Positions 17,405-26,524 of a stretch of 64,000 bases of DNA are shown here, one piece after another; within the stretch, counting starts at the first letter, position 1; each line of letters starts with the position of its first letter. The notes beneath the pieces were generated by a model. The model was given only the letters and a program-made list of their open reading frames with translations, was not told where the DNA came from and did not search any database. Source of the DNA: Cystobacter fuscus (GTDB lineage Bacteria; Myxococcota; Myxococcia; Myxococcales; Myxococcaceae); contig NZ_CP022098.1 in assembly GCF_002305875.1 (NCBI RefSeq), positions 4,836,001 to 4,900,000 of the forward strand. The letters are read 5' to 3'. A program made the translations under genes and the position numbers.

Positions 17405-18373
17405 ATGGCGAACGGCATCAACTATCCACTCGATTTCGAGCGCCCGCTCATCGAGCTGGAGAAGAAGATCGGCGAGCTCAAGACGCTCTCGGAGAGCGGC
17501 TCGGTGGATTTCTCCTCGGAAATCTCCAAGCTGGAGAAGAAGGCGAAGAAGCTCCAGACGGAGATCTTCAGCGACCTGTCGCGCTGGCAGGTGGTCCAAC
17601 TGTCGCGTCACAGCTCGCGGCCCTACTTCCTGGACTACGTCCAGTACCTGTTCACGGACTTCCTGGAGCTGGCCGGGGACAGGCACTTCGGGGATGACTC
17701 GTCCATCGTGGGCGGCTTCGCGCGCTTCGATGGGCAGGTGGTGATGCTCATCGGCCACCAGAAGGGGCGCAACACGAAGGAGAACATGGCGCGCAACTTC
17801 GGCATGCCGCGCCCGGAGGGCTACCGCAAGGCGCTTCGGCTGATGGAGATGGCCGAGCGCTTCGACAAGCCCATCCTCACCTTCGTGGACACGCCGGGCG
17901 CCTACCCGGGCATCGGCGCCGAGGAGCGCGGCCAGGCCGAGGCGATCGCCGTCAACCTGGAGGTGATGAGCCGGCTCAAGGTGCCCATCGTCTCCACGGT
18001 GGTGGGCGAGGGCGGCTCGGGCGGCGCGCTCGCCATCGGCGTGGGCAACCGCGTGCTGATGCTGGAGAACAGCATCTACTCGGTCATCTCCCCGGAGGCG
18101 TGCTCCTCCATCCTCTACCGCGACTCCACCAAGGCGGAGAAGGCGGCGGACGCGCTCAAGCTCACGGCGCGCGACCTCATGGGAATGAACGTCATCGACG
18201 AGATCATCTCCGAGCCCGCGGGCGGCGCGCACCGCGACCACGCCAAGGCGGCGCAGAACGTGGGGCAGGCGCTGCGCAAGCACCTCGACGAGCTGTCGGG
18301 CCTGTCTCCGGACGATCTCGTGAGGGATCGCTACGAGCGCTTCCGCAAGCTCGGTGTGTTCTCCGGACGTTAG
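17405..18373 (+). CDS. accA: acetyl-CoA carboxylase carboxyltransferase subunit alpha
   Basis: AccA forms, with AccD, the carboxyltransferase that moves a carboxyl group from biotin to acetyl-CoA, the first committed step of fatty-acid synthesis. The 322-residue product matches the family over its whole length: N-terminal helical LEKKIGELKTLSE, core GDRHFGDDSSIVGG, the crotonase-fold oxyanion segment TPGAYPGIGAEERGQ and GEGGSGGALAIG, and the closing VISPEACSSILYRD. It begins with an ATG at 17405. cmk follows 34 bp downstream in the same direction, so the two probably form an operon that links lipid and nucleotide supply. Confidence 0.97.
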   Translation: MANGINYPLDFERPLIELEKKIGELKTLSESGSVDFSSEISKLEKKAKKLQTEIFSDLSRWQVVQLSRHSSRPYFLDYVQYLFTDFLELAGDRHFGDDSSIVGGFARFDGQVVMLIGHQKGRNTKENMARNFGMPRPEGYRKALRLMEMAERFDKPILTFVDTPGAYPGIGAEERGQAEAIAVNLEVMSRLKVPIVSTVVGEGGSGGALAIGVGNRVLMLENSIYSVISPEACSSILYRDSTKAEKAADALKLTARDLMGMNVIDEIISEPAGGAHRDHAKAAQNVGQALRKHLDELSGLSPDDLVRDRYERFRKLGVFSGR

Positions 18374-18407
18374 CCGCACCGTGCCGCCTCCAGGAGAGAG
18401 CCCCTCA

Positions 18408-19097
18408 ATGAGTTCCAGACCCTTCATCGTGGCCATCGACGGACCGGCGGGCGCGGGCAAGTCCACCGTGTCCAAGGTGCTCGCTCGCCGCCTGGGCTTC
18501 GCCCTGGTGGACACGGGTGCCATCTACCGGTGCGTGGCGCTCAAGGCGCGGCGCGAGGGGATCGCGTTCGACGACGACGCCGGGCTGGGCGCGCTGCTGG
18601 CGAGCGTGCACGTGTCCTTCGAGGTGGTGGGCGAGGACAACCACGTGTTCCTGGATGGCGAGGACGTGTCGGAGGAGATCCGCACGCCGGAGAACTCCAT
18701 GGCGGCCTCGCAGGTGTCGAGCCGGCCCGTGGTGCGGGAGGGGCTGCTGTCGCTGCAGCGGCGGCTGGCGCTCCAGGCGCCCAAGGGCGCCATCCTCGAG
18801 GGGCGCGATATCGGCACGGTGGTGTTCCCGGACGCGGACGCCAAGTTCTTCCTGGAGGCGGATCCCGACATCCGCGCCCGGCGCCGCTTCGAGGAGCTGT
18901 TCCAGAAGGGCGTGGAGCGCACGCTGCCGGACGTCCTGGCCGATCAGGTCAAGCGCGACCAGGATGACGCTTCGCGCGCCGTGGCACCGCTCAAGCCGGC
19001 GGACGATGCCCGGCGGGTGGACTCCTCGCTGCTGCCGCTGTCCGAGGTGGTGCGCACGCTGGAGCAGGAGATCCTCGCGCGCATGGCCCGGCGCTGA
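18408..19097 (+). CDS. cmk: cytidylate kinase
   Basis: Cytidylate kinase phosphorylates CMP and dCMP with ATP. The 229-residue product has the P-loop GPAGAGKST at residues 12-20, the family signature VDTGAIYRCVAL, the substrate-binding GRDIGTVVFPDADAKFFLEA and the lid RDQDDASRAVAPLKPADD. The ATG at 18408 has a CAGGAGAG ribosome site about 11 bases upstream; the longer open frame that overlaps accA was rejected for that reason. It ends 9 bp from the convergent methionine sulfoxide reductase gene. Confidence 0.96.
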   Translation: MSSRPFIVAIDGPAGAGKSTVSKVLARRLGFALVDTGAIYRCVALKARREGIAFDDDAGLGALLASVHVSFEVVGEDNHVFLDGEDVSEEIRTPENSMAASQVSSRPVVREGLLSLQRRLALQAPKGAILEGRDIGTVVFPDADAKFFLEADPDIRARRRFEELFQKGVERTLPDVLADQVKRDQDDASRAVAPLKPADDARRVDSSLLPLSEVVRTLEQEILARMARR

Positions 19098-19106
19098 GCG
19101 CCCCGC

Positions 19107-19604
19107 CTACTTGCGCCGGGGCCGGGAGAACCAGCCCATGATCGCCTCGAGGGCGCGGCGGTCCGCGTCGTCGAAGGTGGCCTTGTGCTCGGAGTCGATG
19201 TCGAGCACGGCGATGAGCTCGCGCTGGGGATTGTAGACGGGCACGACGATTTCCGAGGCCGAGCGGCCATCGCAGGTGATGTGGCCCGGGAAGGCGTGCA
19301 CGTCCTCGACGATGACGGTGCGGCCCTCGGCGGCGGAGGTGCCGCACACGCCCTTGCCGAATCGGATCTCCAGGCAGCCGAGCGTGCCCTGGTAGGGGCC
19401 GACGCGCAGCAGCCTGCCCGGCTCCACCACGCGGTAGAAGCCCGTCCACAGGTGGCCGAAGGCGTGGTGCAGCAGACAGCTCATCGTGGCCATGGCCGCC
19501 ACGTCGTCGTCGATGCCCTCCAGGACGGCCTCGACGTGTTGGTGCAGTTCGGCATAGGCCTCGGCCTTGGGTCGGCCACGCAGATCCAGGGTGACTTCCG
19601 CCAT
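19107..19604 (-). CDS. msrC: free methionine-(R)-sulfoxide reductase (GAF fold)
   Basis: A 165-residue single GAF-domain enzyme of the fRMsr (MsrC/YebR) type, which reduces free L-methionine-(R)-sulfoxide. Three cysteines at 77, 87 and 111 (GCLEIRFGKGVCGTS and HITCDG) have the same 10- and 24-residue spacing as the redox cysteines of the Escherichia coli enzyme. The surrounding ADVHAFPGHI-like segment and the ending VLDIDSEHKATFDDAD also match. The ATG at 19604 was chosen because homologues begin there; residues upstream are non-coding in character. The gene acts in oxidative repair in the cytoplasm. It faces cmk tail-to-tail. Confidence 0.93.
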   Translation of the reverse strand: MAEVTLDLRGRPKAEAYAELHQHVEAVLEGIDDDVAAMATMSCLLHHAFGHLWTGFYRVVEPGRLLRVGPYQGTLGCLEIRFGKGVCGTSAAEGRTVIVEDVHAFPGHITCDGRSASEIVVPVYNPQRELIAVLDIDSEHKATFDDADRRALEAIMGWFSRPRRK

Positions 19605-19774
19605 GGTGTGGACTCCTCGATACGGTCGCCGGAGGGGGTCCCCCAGGCGGTGCGTAGGTTTATCCTGAAGCCCTTTTCGCCGCGACTCCGAACACCGTGA
19701 CACGCAGCGGAGAACTCCTGCCGACCCTGGTGACCTTCGATTGACGGCGCGGGCCACGCGCGAGGCGGGCGGCC

Positions 19775-21508
19775 CTACTCGAAGATGGGGACGGAGTCGT
19801 CCCGGGTCTCCTTGGTGGACTTGGCGGCCCGGGTCGGGCGGGCGGGCTCCACCGCGGCGGCCTTCAGCGGCGTCATCGTCACGCTCACGTCCTGCGAGTC
19901 CGACACGATCCCGGTGAAGTCCAGCTTGAGCTTGCGCTCCTCATACTGGGCCATGCGGAAGGTGAGTTCACGCACCTGGGTGCGCGGGAGCTGACGATCC
20001 AGCGGCGTCGTGCCGATCTGCACGTCCCCGTCGAACACGCTGGCGCCCGCGGGAGAAGAGCGGATGCGCACCAGGAGCGTGCCGTTGTCGGAGGGACGCG
20101 GCGCGGCGGCACTCGGCGTGGCGGGCTGTGACTTCGCCGTGACGGGGGCCGCCGAGGCCGGGGCGGGCTTGTTGGAGGGCCGCAGCGCGACGACCGCTCC
20201 GGCCGTGGCGAAGAGCACCAGCGACGCGACCGCGATGGAGATCTTCTTCACCGACCACTTGAAGGGCACCTCCTGGTGGGGCGGGGTGGATCGGGACGAG
20301 TTCGTCCTCGGGCGCATGCCCGGCGAGGTGGCGCCCACGCGGGAGGTGCCTCCCCCGACGCTGCTGGGCTGGCGCGATCCCGGCGCCGCGTTCCTCACGG
20401 CGGAAGGCTGGCCGGCACGGGAGCCAGAGGCGGGTGTCCCACTCCGGGCGCCCGAGCCCGGCTTGGGACGCACGGCGCTCGCGGAGGAGCGGCTGCGCGA
20501 CCCGCTGCGCTGGCCGCCCCTGCTCTTGCTGCCACCGCCCGCTGCTTCGGGCGAGGAGTTGGTGGGCAGCGCGTCGAGCTGCTGCGCGGACAGGGACGCC
20601 ACCGCTTCCAACATGGCGTCGATGAACTCCTCGGCGCTCTGGTAGCGGTCCTCCTTCTCGGGGGCGAGCGCGATCTGGAAGAACTCCTCCAGGGCCTGGG
20701 GCACGGGCGCTCCCTGGCGCTTGGAGGCCACCGTGGGCACCGGCTGCGTCAGCGCGGCGGTGAGCGCCTTGCGCACCGAGTTGGCCCCATAGGGCGAGGT
20801 GCCCGTGAGGCAGTAATAGAAGACGCCGCCCATCGAGTAGAGGTCGGAGCGGTGGTCCACGTGATCGCCCCCGGCCTGCTCGGGCGGCATGTACTGGGGC
20901 GTGCCGAGCACCTGTCCGGTGGTGGTGAGCTGCTGCTCCTCCTCGATCTCCAGCGCCTTCACCAGGCCGAAGTCCAGCACCTTGACGAAGTCCCGCCCGT
21001 CGAGCTGCTGCACCATGATGTTGTGCGGCTTGATGTCGCGGTGGACGGCGGCCTGCTCGTGCGCGTGGGCGAGGCCCCGGCATGCCTGCTCGATGACGTC
21101 CACCGCGCGGCGCAGGCTCATGGGGCCATCGCGCTTGACGAGCTCGCGCAGGCTCTCGCCCTCGAGCAGCTCCATGACGTAGTAGCAGGTACCGTCCTGG
21201 GCGCGGCCGAAGTCGTAGATGGTGATGACGTTGGGGTGGCGCAGCCGGCTGGCGACCTCCGCCTCGCGCCGGAAGCGCTCGAAGAACTGGGGCGCGGCGG
21301 CGAGCGAGGGGTTGAGCGTCTTGACGGCGACCGGACGCTGCACGGACGTCTGGGTGGCGCGGAAGACCATGCCCATGCCTCCCTGGCCGAGCACGTCCTC
21401 GATTTGATAGCGGCCATCGAGCACCTGCCCGATGAGCGCCATCTGGGAGCCGCCGCAGAGATGATCGGGACCGTCGGTGCTGCCGCAGTGCTGACAGGGG
21501 GAAGCCAT
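19775..21508 (-). CDS. membrane-anchored Ser/Thr protein kinase with N-terminal Cys motif and C-terminal PEGA domain
   Basis: A 577-residue Hanks-type kinase. It opens with a short zinc-ribbon-like segment (CQHCGSTDGPDHLC), then a complete kinase domain from about residue 34: glycine loop GQGGMGMVF, Lys in VAVKTL, catalytic AVHRDIKPHN, DFGLVK and GTPQYMPPEQ. A long Ser/Arg/Pro-rich juxtamembrane linker precedes one transmembrane helix (ISIAVASLVLFATAGAVVAL), then a periplasmic PEGA-type beta domain (RIRSSPAGASVFDGDVQIG). It is typical of the many myxobacterial kinases that sense the envelope. The ATG at 21508 begins the Cys motif. Nothing nearby identifies its substrate. Confidence 0.94.
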   Translation of the reverse strand: MASPCQHCGSTDGPDHLCGGSQMALIGQVLDGRYQIEDVLGQGGMGMVFRATQTSVQRPVAVKTLNPSLAAAPQFFERFRREAEVASRLRHPNVITIYDFGRAQDGTCYYVMELLEGESLRELVKRDGPMSLRRAVDVIEQACRGLAHAHEQAAVHRDIKPHNIMVQQLDGRDFVKVLDFGLVKALEIEEEQQLTTTGQVLGTPQYMPPEQAGGDHVDHRSDLYSMGGVFYYCLTGTSPYGANSVRKALTAALTQPVPTVASKRQGAPVPQALEEFFQIALAPEKEDRYQSAEEFIDAMLEAVASLSAQQLDALPTNSSPEAAGGGSKSRGGQRSGSRSRSSASAVRPKPGSGARSGTPASGSRAGQPSAVRNAAPGSRQPSSVGGGTSRVGATSPGMRPRTNSSRSTPPHQEVPFKWSVKKISIAVASLVLFATAGAVVALRPSNKPAPASAAPVTAKSQPATPSAAAPRPSDNGTLLVRIRSSPAGASVFDGDVQIGTTPLDRQLPRTQVRELTFRMAQYEERKLKLDFTGIVSDSQDVSVTMTPLKAAAVEPARPTRAAKSTKETRDDSVPIFE

Positions 21509-21653
21509 GGGGTGGCGAGTATAGGGGAACCTCGGAGGCCGGGGGCAGGGGGAGTGGCGGGGATCCCGCATGGATTCCGGGCTGCCCAGGAGGCGGGCAG
21601 GCAGATCAGCCGTTCCCGTCCGAGCGGCGGGCTGTTACACCCCCGGATCCGCC

Positions 21654-23615
21654 ATGAGCCTCGTCATCGCCCAGGACATCTGCCTCTCCTACGGGAAGAA
21701 GGTTCTCTTCGATTCTGAGAGTTTCACGCTCGGCCCCAAGGACCGTGTGGGCCTGGTGGGCGCCAACGGCACCGGCAAGAGCTCGTTGATGAAGATCCTC
21801 GCCGGGGTTCAGCACCCGGACTCGGGGACGCTCACCTACCGGCGCAAGGCCCGCGTGGGCTACCTGCCCCAGGAACTCGCCGGGCTGCCCGATGGCTCGG
21901 TGGTGGACGCGGTGATGAGCACCGTGCCCGGTCGGGACTCGCTGGAGGCGCGGCTGCGCGACACGGAGGCGGCGCTCGCCGCGGCCGGCTCCGAGGAGGA
22001 GCAGCTGGAGCTCGCCCAGGCGCTCGCGGACCTGCACGCGGAGCTGGATCACTTCGAGGACCACTACGGACGGCACCACGCCGAGCGCATCCTCAAGGGC
22101 CTGGGCTTCCGGGAGGCGGACCTGGCCAAGCCCACGGGGGCACTCAGCGGCGGGTGGCGGATGCGCGCGGCGCTCGCGGGGCTCTTGCTCCAGGATCCGG
22201 ATCTGCTCCTCATGGACGAGCCCACCAACCACCTGGACGTGCCCACCCAGGCGTGGTTCGACGGCTTCCTCAAGCGCTCGCGCAAGGCGGTGGTGCTCAT
22301 CTCCCACGACAAGGACTTCCTCAACCGGCAGGTGGGCCGCATCCTGTCGCTGGAGCTGGAGGGGCTGCGCTCGTACGTGGGCAACTACGACACGTACAAG
22401 CGCCAGCGCGCCGAGGAGAAGGAGCAGCTCAAGGCCCAGGCCGAGCGCGTCGAGGCGCGCAAGGCGGAGCTGCAGGGCTTCATCGATCGCTTCGGCGCCA
22501 AGGCCACCAAGGCCCGCCAGGCGCAGAGCCGCGCGAAGATGCTCGAGAAGCTCGAGGACGTGCAGGTGCTCGAGGAGCGGGCCACCATGCGCTTCCGCTT
22601 CCCGGAGGTGGAGCGCTCGGGGCGCGACGTGGTGACGCTGGAGGGCATCCAGAAGCGCTACGGCGAGGCGGTGGTGTACTCGGGGCTGGATGCGCGCGTG
22701 GAGCGCGGCCAGCGCATCGCGGTGGTGGGCGCCAACGGCGCGGGCAAGACGACGCTGTTGAAGATCGTCGCGGGCGAGCTCGCGCCGGACGGCGGCACGG
22801 TGAAGCTCGGGCACAACGTGGTGATGGGGTATTACGCGCAGCACCACGGCGACAAGCTCGACAAGCGCAACACCATCATCGAGGAGGTGCGCCCCCTGGC
22901 GGCGGACAAGCCGGAGAGCTTCGTGCGCGGGGTGCTCGGCTCGTTCATGTTCTCGGGCGATGACGTGGACAAGCCGGTGGGCGTGCTCAGCGGTGGAGAG
23001 CGGGCGCGCGTGGCGCTCGCCAAGCTGCTCCTGGTGCCCTCCAACCTGCTGCTCATGGACGAGCCCACCAACCACCTGGACCTGGACTCGACGGAGATGC
23101 TCATCGAGGCGCTCCAGGGTTATGGCGGCACGCTGCTCTTCGTGTCCCACAACCGCGCGTTCGTGAACGGGCTGTCCACGCATGTCTGGGACGTGGTGGG
23201 CGGCAAGGTGGAGACGCACCCGGGCAACCTGGACGACTACCTCTACCACCAGGAGCAACGGCGCCTGGCGCTGGAGGCGGAGGGCGGGGGCGACAAGCCG
23301 GTGGAGAAGGGCGCGGCGGCGGGGCTCTCGGAGAAGGAGCGCAAGCGCCTGGAGGCCGAGGCCCGGCAGCGGCGCAGCGTCGTCGAGGGCCCCATCAAGA
23401 AGGAGATCGCCAAGCTGGAGGAGGCGATCGCGAAGCTGGAGCAGGCGCAGAAGGAGCGCGAGACGCAGCTCGCCGACTCCGCGCTCTACAACGACTTCGC
23501 CAAGGCCAAGCCGCTCATGGACGCCCACCGGGACGGCAAGAGCGAGCTGGAGCAGCTCTACGCGCGGTGGGAGACCGCGCAGGAGAAGCTCGCCGAGGCG
23601 TCCGCCTCGCTCTGA
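21654..23615 (+). CDS. ABC-F family ATPase (Uup-like)
   Basis: A 653-residue soluble ABC-F protein with two ABC ATPase domains and no membrane segments. Domain 1 has Walker A VGANGTGKSS and LSGGWRMR; domain 2 has VGANGAGKTT and LSGGERAR; both end in LLMDEPTNHLD. A charged linker (about 245-310) separates them, and after domain 2 there is a Lys/Glu-rich coiled coil from about 560 like that of Uup. ABC-F proteins act on ribosomes or in DNA/ribosome maintenance; drug-resistance function is not indicated. The ATG at 21654 is preferred to upstream starts because the first strand of the ATPase starts there. It diverges from the kinase gene. Confidence 0.93.
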   Translation: MSLVIAQDICLSYGKKVLFDSESFTLGPKDRVGLVGANGTGKSSLMKILAGVQHPDSGTLTYRRKARVGYLPQELAGLPDGSVVDAVMSTVPGRDSLEARLRDTEAALAAAGSEEEQLELAQALADLHAELDHFEDHYGRHHAERILKGLGFREADLAKPTGALSGGWRMRAALAGLLLQDPDLLLMDEPTNHLDVPTQAWFDGFLKRSRKAVVLISHDKDFLNRQVGRILSLELEGLRSYVGNYDTYKRQRAEEKEQLKAQAERVEARKAELQGFIDRFGAKATKARQAQSRAKMLEKLEDVQVLEERATMRFRFPEVERSGRDVVTLEGIQKRYGEAVVYSGLDARVERGQRIAVVGANGAGKTTLLKIVAGELAPDGGTVKLGHNVVMGYYAQHHGDKLDKRNTIIEEVRPLAADKPESFVRGVLGSFMFSGDDVDKPVGVLSGGERARVALAKLLLVPSNLLLMDEPTNHLDLDSTEMLIEALQGYGGTLLFVSHNRAFVNGLSTHVWDVVGGKVETHPGNLDDYLYHQEQRRLALEAEGGGDKPVEKGAAAGLSEKERKRLEAEARQRRSVVEGPIKKEIAKLEEAIAKLEQAQKERETQLADSALYNDFAKAKPLMDAHRDGKSELEQLYARWETAQEKLAEASASL

Positions 23616-23636
23616 GGCGGAGCGCCCGGACGGGGC

Positions 23637-24686
23637 TCAGCGGTTGCGGACCGGGGTGGCGTCGTGCCGGCCCCATCCTCCACCTCGAGGACCGTCGTTG
23701 TCTCGGCCGCGGGGACCGTCGTGGTCCCGGCCTCGAGGACCGTCGTGGTCCCGGCCACGAGGACCGTCGTGGTCCCGGCCACGAGGACCGTCGTGGTCCC
23801 GGCGGGGGCCGTCGTAGCGATCCCTCCAGGGCCCATTGGGCCCGGAGTCGTGGTGGCGCGGTCCGCGATCCCAGTCCCGGTCCCGGTAGTAGGGAGGCGG
23901 GTTGTAGCGGGGGCCATGGCGGTACCCGTACGGCCGACTCCAGTGGAACATGGGGTAGCGGCGCCAGGTGTGCACGAAGTAGCTCGGTCGGCCCCAACCC
24001 ACGGAGATGCGCGCGTACCGGTACTCCGGCACGACGACCCGGGTCGAGCCATGCATTGCCCAGCCCCCACCCACGAAGTACCAGGAGGGGCCGCGACGCA
24101 CCCAGCGCGGCGTGACGAAGACGAGGTCCGGACGGGGCGGAGCCATCCAGCTCCCAGTCACCCAGGACCAGTTGACCCCGGACCAGTACCAGTACCCGGG
24201 AGCCCACGTGTAGGAAGGCGCGGGCGCGGGGGGAGGCGTTTCCATCTGGGGCGCTGGAGGAGCCTGGGAGGCGACGACCTCCTCGTTGGTGACGGCGATG
24301 GGAATCTCCACCTGCGTCGAGCCGGGCCGCGCCCAGCCGCCGGAGATCCACCGCCAGCCCGAGCCCTCCTGCTGCCAGTAGCCGTTGATGAACTGGTAGC
24401 CCGGCATGGAGGCGATCCAGGTGCCCGGATTGAAGCGCCACTCGTTGCCGTCCCAGTACCAGTGCCCGGAGGCCCACACCGCGTCGCGGAAGGGGCGGGC
24501 CGTCTGCGTCTCGTTGGGCAGGGCCGGAGGAGCGTAGGGGGCCAGGGGGCCCGCCTCCTCCTCGGAGTACTCATCCTCGTCGTAATACCCCTGCGAGGAG
24601 TCCTGCGAATAGGAGGGCGCGGTCTGCCCGTGAACGACGGGGGCCGCCAACCCGATCATCAGACACATCCACCACCGAGGGGTCAT
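23637..24686 (-). CDS. exported WXXGXW-repeat protein with Asp/Gly/Arg tandem repeats
   Basis: A 349-residue exported protein with a signal peptide (WWMCLMIGLAAPVVHGQ). The body has about six to seven Trp/Tyr-rich WXXGXW-type units, such as VWASGHWYWDGNEWRF and WAPGYWYWSGVNWSWVTG, a family of unknown function common in Deltaproteobacteria-like envelopes. The last 90 residues are Arg/Asp/Gly-rich, with five nearly identical 8-residue units (RGRDHDGP) encoded by a 24-bp tandem repeat. The low-complexity basic tail may bind polyanions; that is a guess. The ATG at 24686 has GGAGAG just upstream; TTG at 24698 is an alternative. Confidence 0.8.
   Translation of the reverse strand: MTPRWWMCLMIGLAAPVVHGQTAPSYSQDSSQGYYDEDEYSEEEAGPLAPYAPPALPNETQTARPFRDAVWASGHWYWDGNEWRFNPGTWIASMPGYQFINGYWQQEGSGWRWISGGWARPGSTQVEIPIAVTNEEVVASQAPPAPQMETPPPAPAPSYTWAPGYWYWSGVNWSWVTGSWMAPPRPDLVFVTPRWVRRGPSWYFVGGGWAMHGSTRVVVPEYRYARISVGWGRPSYFVHTWRRYPMFHWSRPYGYRHGPRYNPPPYYRDRDWDRGPRHHDSGPNGPWRDRYDGPRRDHDGPRGRDHDGPRGRDHDGPRGRDHDGPRGRDNDGPRGGGWGRHDATPVRNR
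23689..23808. repeat. 24-bp tandem repeat, five copies, inside the WXXGXW gene
   Basis: Five head-to-tail 24-bp units begin at 23689, 23713, 23737, 23761 and 23785, all with the core GGACCGTCGT. Units 3 and 4 are identical, the others differ at a few bases. The unit keeps the reading frame (8 codons, RGRDHDGP), so copy number can vary without breaking the gene. Confidence 0.9.
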
Positions 24687-24901
24687 GACACTCTCCAATC
24701 CATTCGGTCCCGGCCCGTCGTCGCACGAACGGAGCGTGCCCGGGCTTGGAATCTGTGGAGGTGGGGACGTCCGTCACGGCGGAGTATTCATGCCACCTCG
24801 CCTCCCCACCCCATGGCCATCCTTCCCCCGGGAGGCAACCCCCTTCAAGCGGACGAGCAGGGGGACAGAGCGCGGAGTGTCCAGGGCGGGAAACGCGGGC
24901 C

Positions 24902-26524
24902 TCAAGGGACCCGGCGTCGCGAGGGGAGGGCGCGTCCGAGCAGCAGGAGCCCGCCGAGCACCAGGGCCGTGGGCCCCAACCAATCCCCCCAGGCCACCAG
25001 GAGGGTGGTCAGCCGCGGCGGGGGCGGCACGCTCAGCGCGAGGCTCGCGCGGTGATCATCGGGCACCTCGGTGAGCACCTCGCCCGTGGCGCTGATGAGG
25101 GCGGAGATGCCCGAGTTGGTGACGCGCACCTGCGGCAGCCGTGTCTCGATGCTGCGAAACGCCGCGTGCATCAGGTGCAGCTTGGGCCCGGGTGTCCCCT
25201 GGAACCAGGAGTCGTTGGACAGCGTCACGATGAGCTCCGCGCCCCGCCGCGCCTCCTCGGCGACGTAGCCGGGGAAGATGGACTCGTAGCAGATGAGCGG
25301 CGCGATGGTGAGTCGCCGGCCCTCGCGCAGGGCCAGCTCCAGCGCGCGCGGTCCCGGCCCCCGCTTCCAGTAGCCCGTCCACGGCAGACGCTCGCGCAAC
25401 CACGGCGAGTCGAGCGACTCGGGCACCCACTCGGTGAGGGGAAAGAGCATCGTCTTGCGGTAGGCCGAGCGTGTCAGCTCCCCTCCGTGTCCCGGTCCCA
25501 CGAACACGGCGGCGTTGTACTCGCGCTCCTGCTCGAGCTCGTAGGTGCCGAAGAGCAGGGGCACCCGGCGCTCGGAGATGAACCCGGAGAGGTCCGCGTC
25601 GAACTCGGCGCCCGCCTCGCTCTTGGGCGAGCCGTACGTCGTCGGATACACGGTCTCGGGCCAGATGAGCAGATCCACGCCCCGGCCCTGGAGCAGCTCG
25701 TCCGAGAGCCGATAGTGCGTGTCGAGGATCATCCGCACCACCTCGTACATGCCCGTCTCCGCCGCGAGCTTGTCGTATTTGGTGATGTTCGCCTGGACGA
25801 CGCCCACCTCCAGGGCGGGCCCACGCGCCGTCTCCCGCGCCACCTGCCAGATGCGAAGCCGCCCATACCCGCTCCCCGCCAGGACGAGCACTGCCAGCAC
25901 GGCCAGCGGCACCGCCACGCGTCGGGGGGCCTCGCGCGCCGCGAGCGCCTTGCCCGCGGCGAGCACGCACTCGTTGCCGATGAGCAGCAGGAAGGTGAGC
26001 CCGTGTGCTCCGGCGAGGTCCGCGACCTGCCGGAGGGACTCGGAGGCGTAGAAGCCCTGGCCCAACGTCTCCGCGAAGAGCTTGGGGCACAACCACTCGG
26101 TGCCCACGTACACGAGGGCGCAGGTGAGGGTGATGCGCCCGAAGCCGAGGGGCTCCGGGGTGGTACGCCGCAGGTGGTGGCGCACGAGCGCGTAGATGAT
26201 GAACTGCGACTCCATGAGCGGTGCCAGCAGCAGCACGGCGAGCCAGCACACCACGAGGGGCGCCTGGGAGTAGCCGTGCAGCGCCTCGGGGAACCAGCCG
26301 AAGATGGCCGCGGTGAAGGTCATGGCGAGCGCCGTGCCCGCGAGGACGGCCTCCTTCCCGGAGCGGGTGCGATCCAACACCCACAGCCAGGGGACGAGCT
26401 CCACCCAGCCGAGCGCCACCCACCGGGCCTCCAGGCGCGCGAACCACGCGAGGAGGGTGGTACTCGCCAGGATGCCGAGCAGCGCGGGCCCCCATCTCCC
26501 CGCGCGTGCCGCCCACCCGCTCAT
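24902..26524 (-). CDS. lnt: apolipoprotein N-acyltransferase
   Basis: Lnt adds the third acyl chain to the N-terminal cysteine of lipoproteins in the inner membrane. The 540-residue product has about seven hydrophobic helices in the first 220 residues and then a nitrilase-type periplasmic domain with the Glu-Lys-Cys set: Glu in LLIWPETVYP, Lys in AYRKTMLFP and Cys in LICYESIFPG. A last helix closes the chain. The length is slightly above Escherichia coli Lnt. Its ATG overlaps the stop of the upstream membrane gene by 4 bp (ATGA at 26524-26521), so the two are translationally coupled. The organism's many lipoproteins fit this enzyme. Confidence 0.95.
   Translation of the reverse strand: MSGWAARAGRWGPALLGILASTTLLAWFARLEARWVALGWVELVPWLWVLDRTRSGKEAVLAGTALAMTFTAAIFGWFPEALHGYSQAPLVVCWLAVLLLAPLMESQFIIYALVRHHLRRTTPEPLGFGRITLTCALVYVGTEWLCPKLFAETLGQGFYASESLRQVADLAGAHGLTFLLLIGNECVLAAGKALAAREAPRRVAVPLAVLAVLVLAGSGYGRLRIWQVARETARGPALEVGVVQANITKYDKLAAETGMYEVVRMILDTHYRLSDELLQGRGVDLLIWPETVYPTTYGSPKSEAGAEFDADLSGFISERRVPLLFGTYELEQEREYNAAVFVGPGHGGELTRSAYRKTMLFPLTEWVPESLDSPWLRERLPWTGYWKRGPGPRALELALREGRRLTIAPLICYESIFPGYVAEEARRGAELIVTLSNDSWFQGTPGPKLHLMHAAFRSIETRLPQVRVTNSGISALISATGEVLTEVPDDHRASLALSVPPPPRLTTLLVAWGDWLGPTALVLGGLLLLGRALPSRRRVP

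Noticed and set aside
20276-21718. A 480-residue plus-strand open frame
   Set aside because: Antisense to the PEGA-tailed kinase; composition typical of a GC-rich shadow frame.
23689-23808. Possible CRISPR array
   Set aside because: The units are directly adjacent, without spacers, and code in frame for a protein tail.
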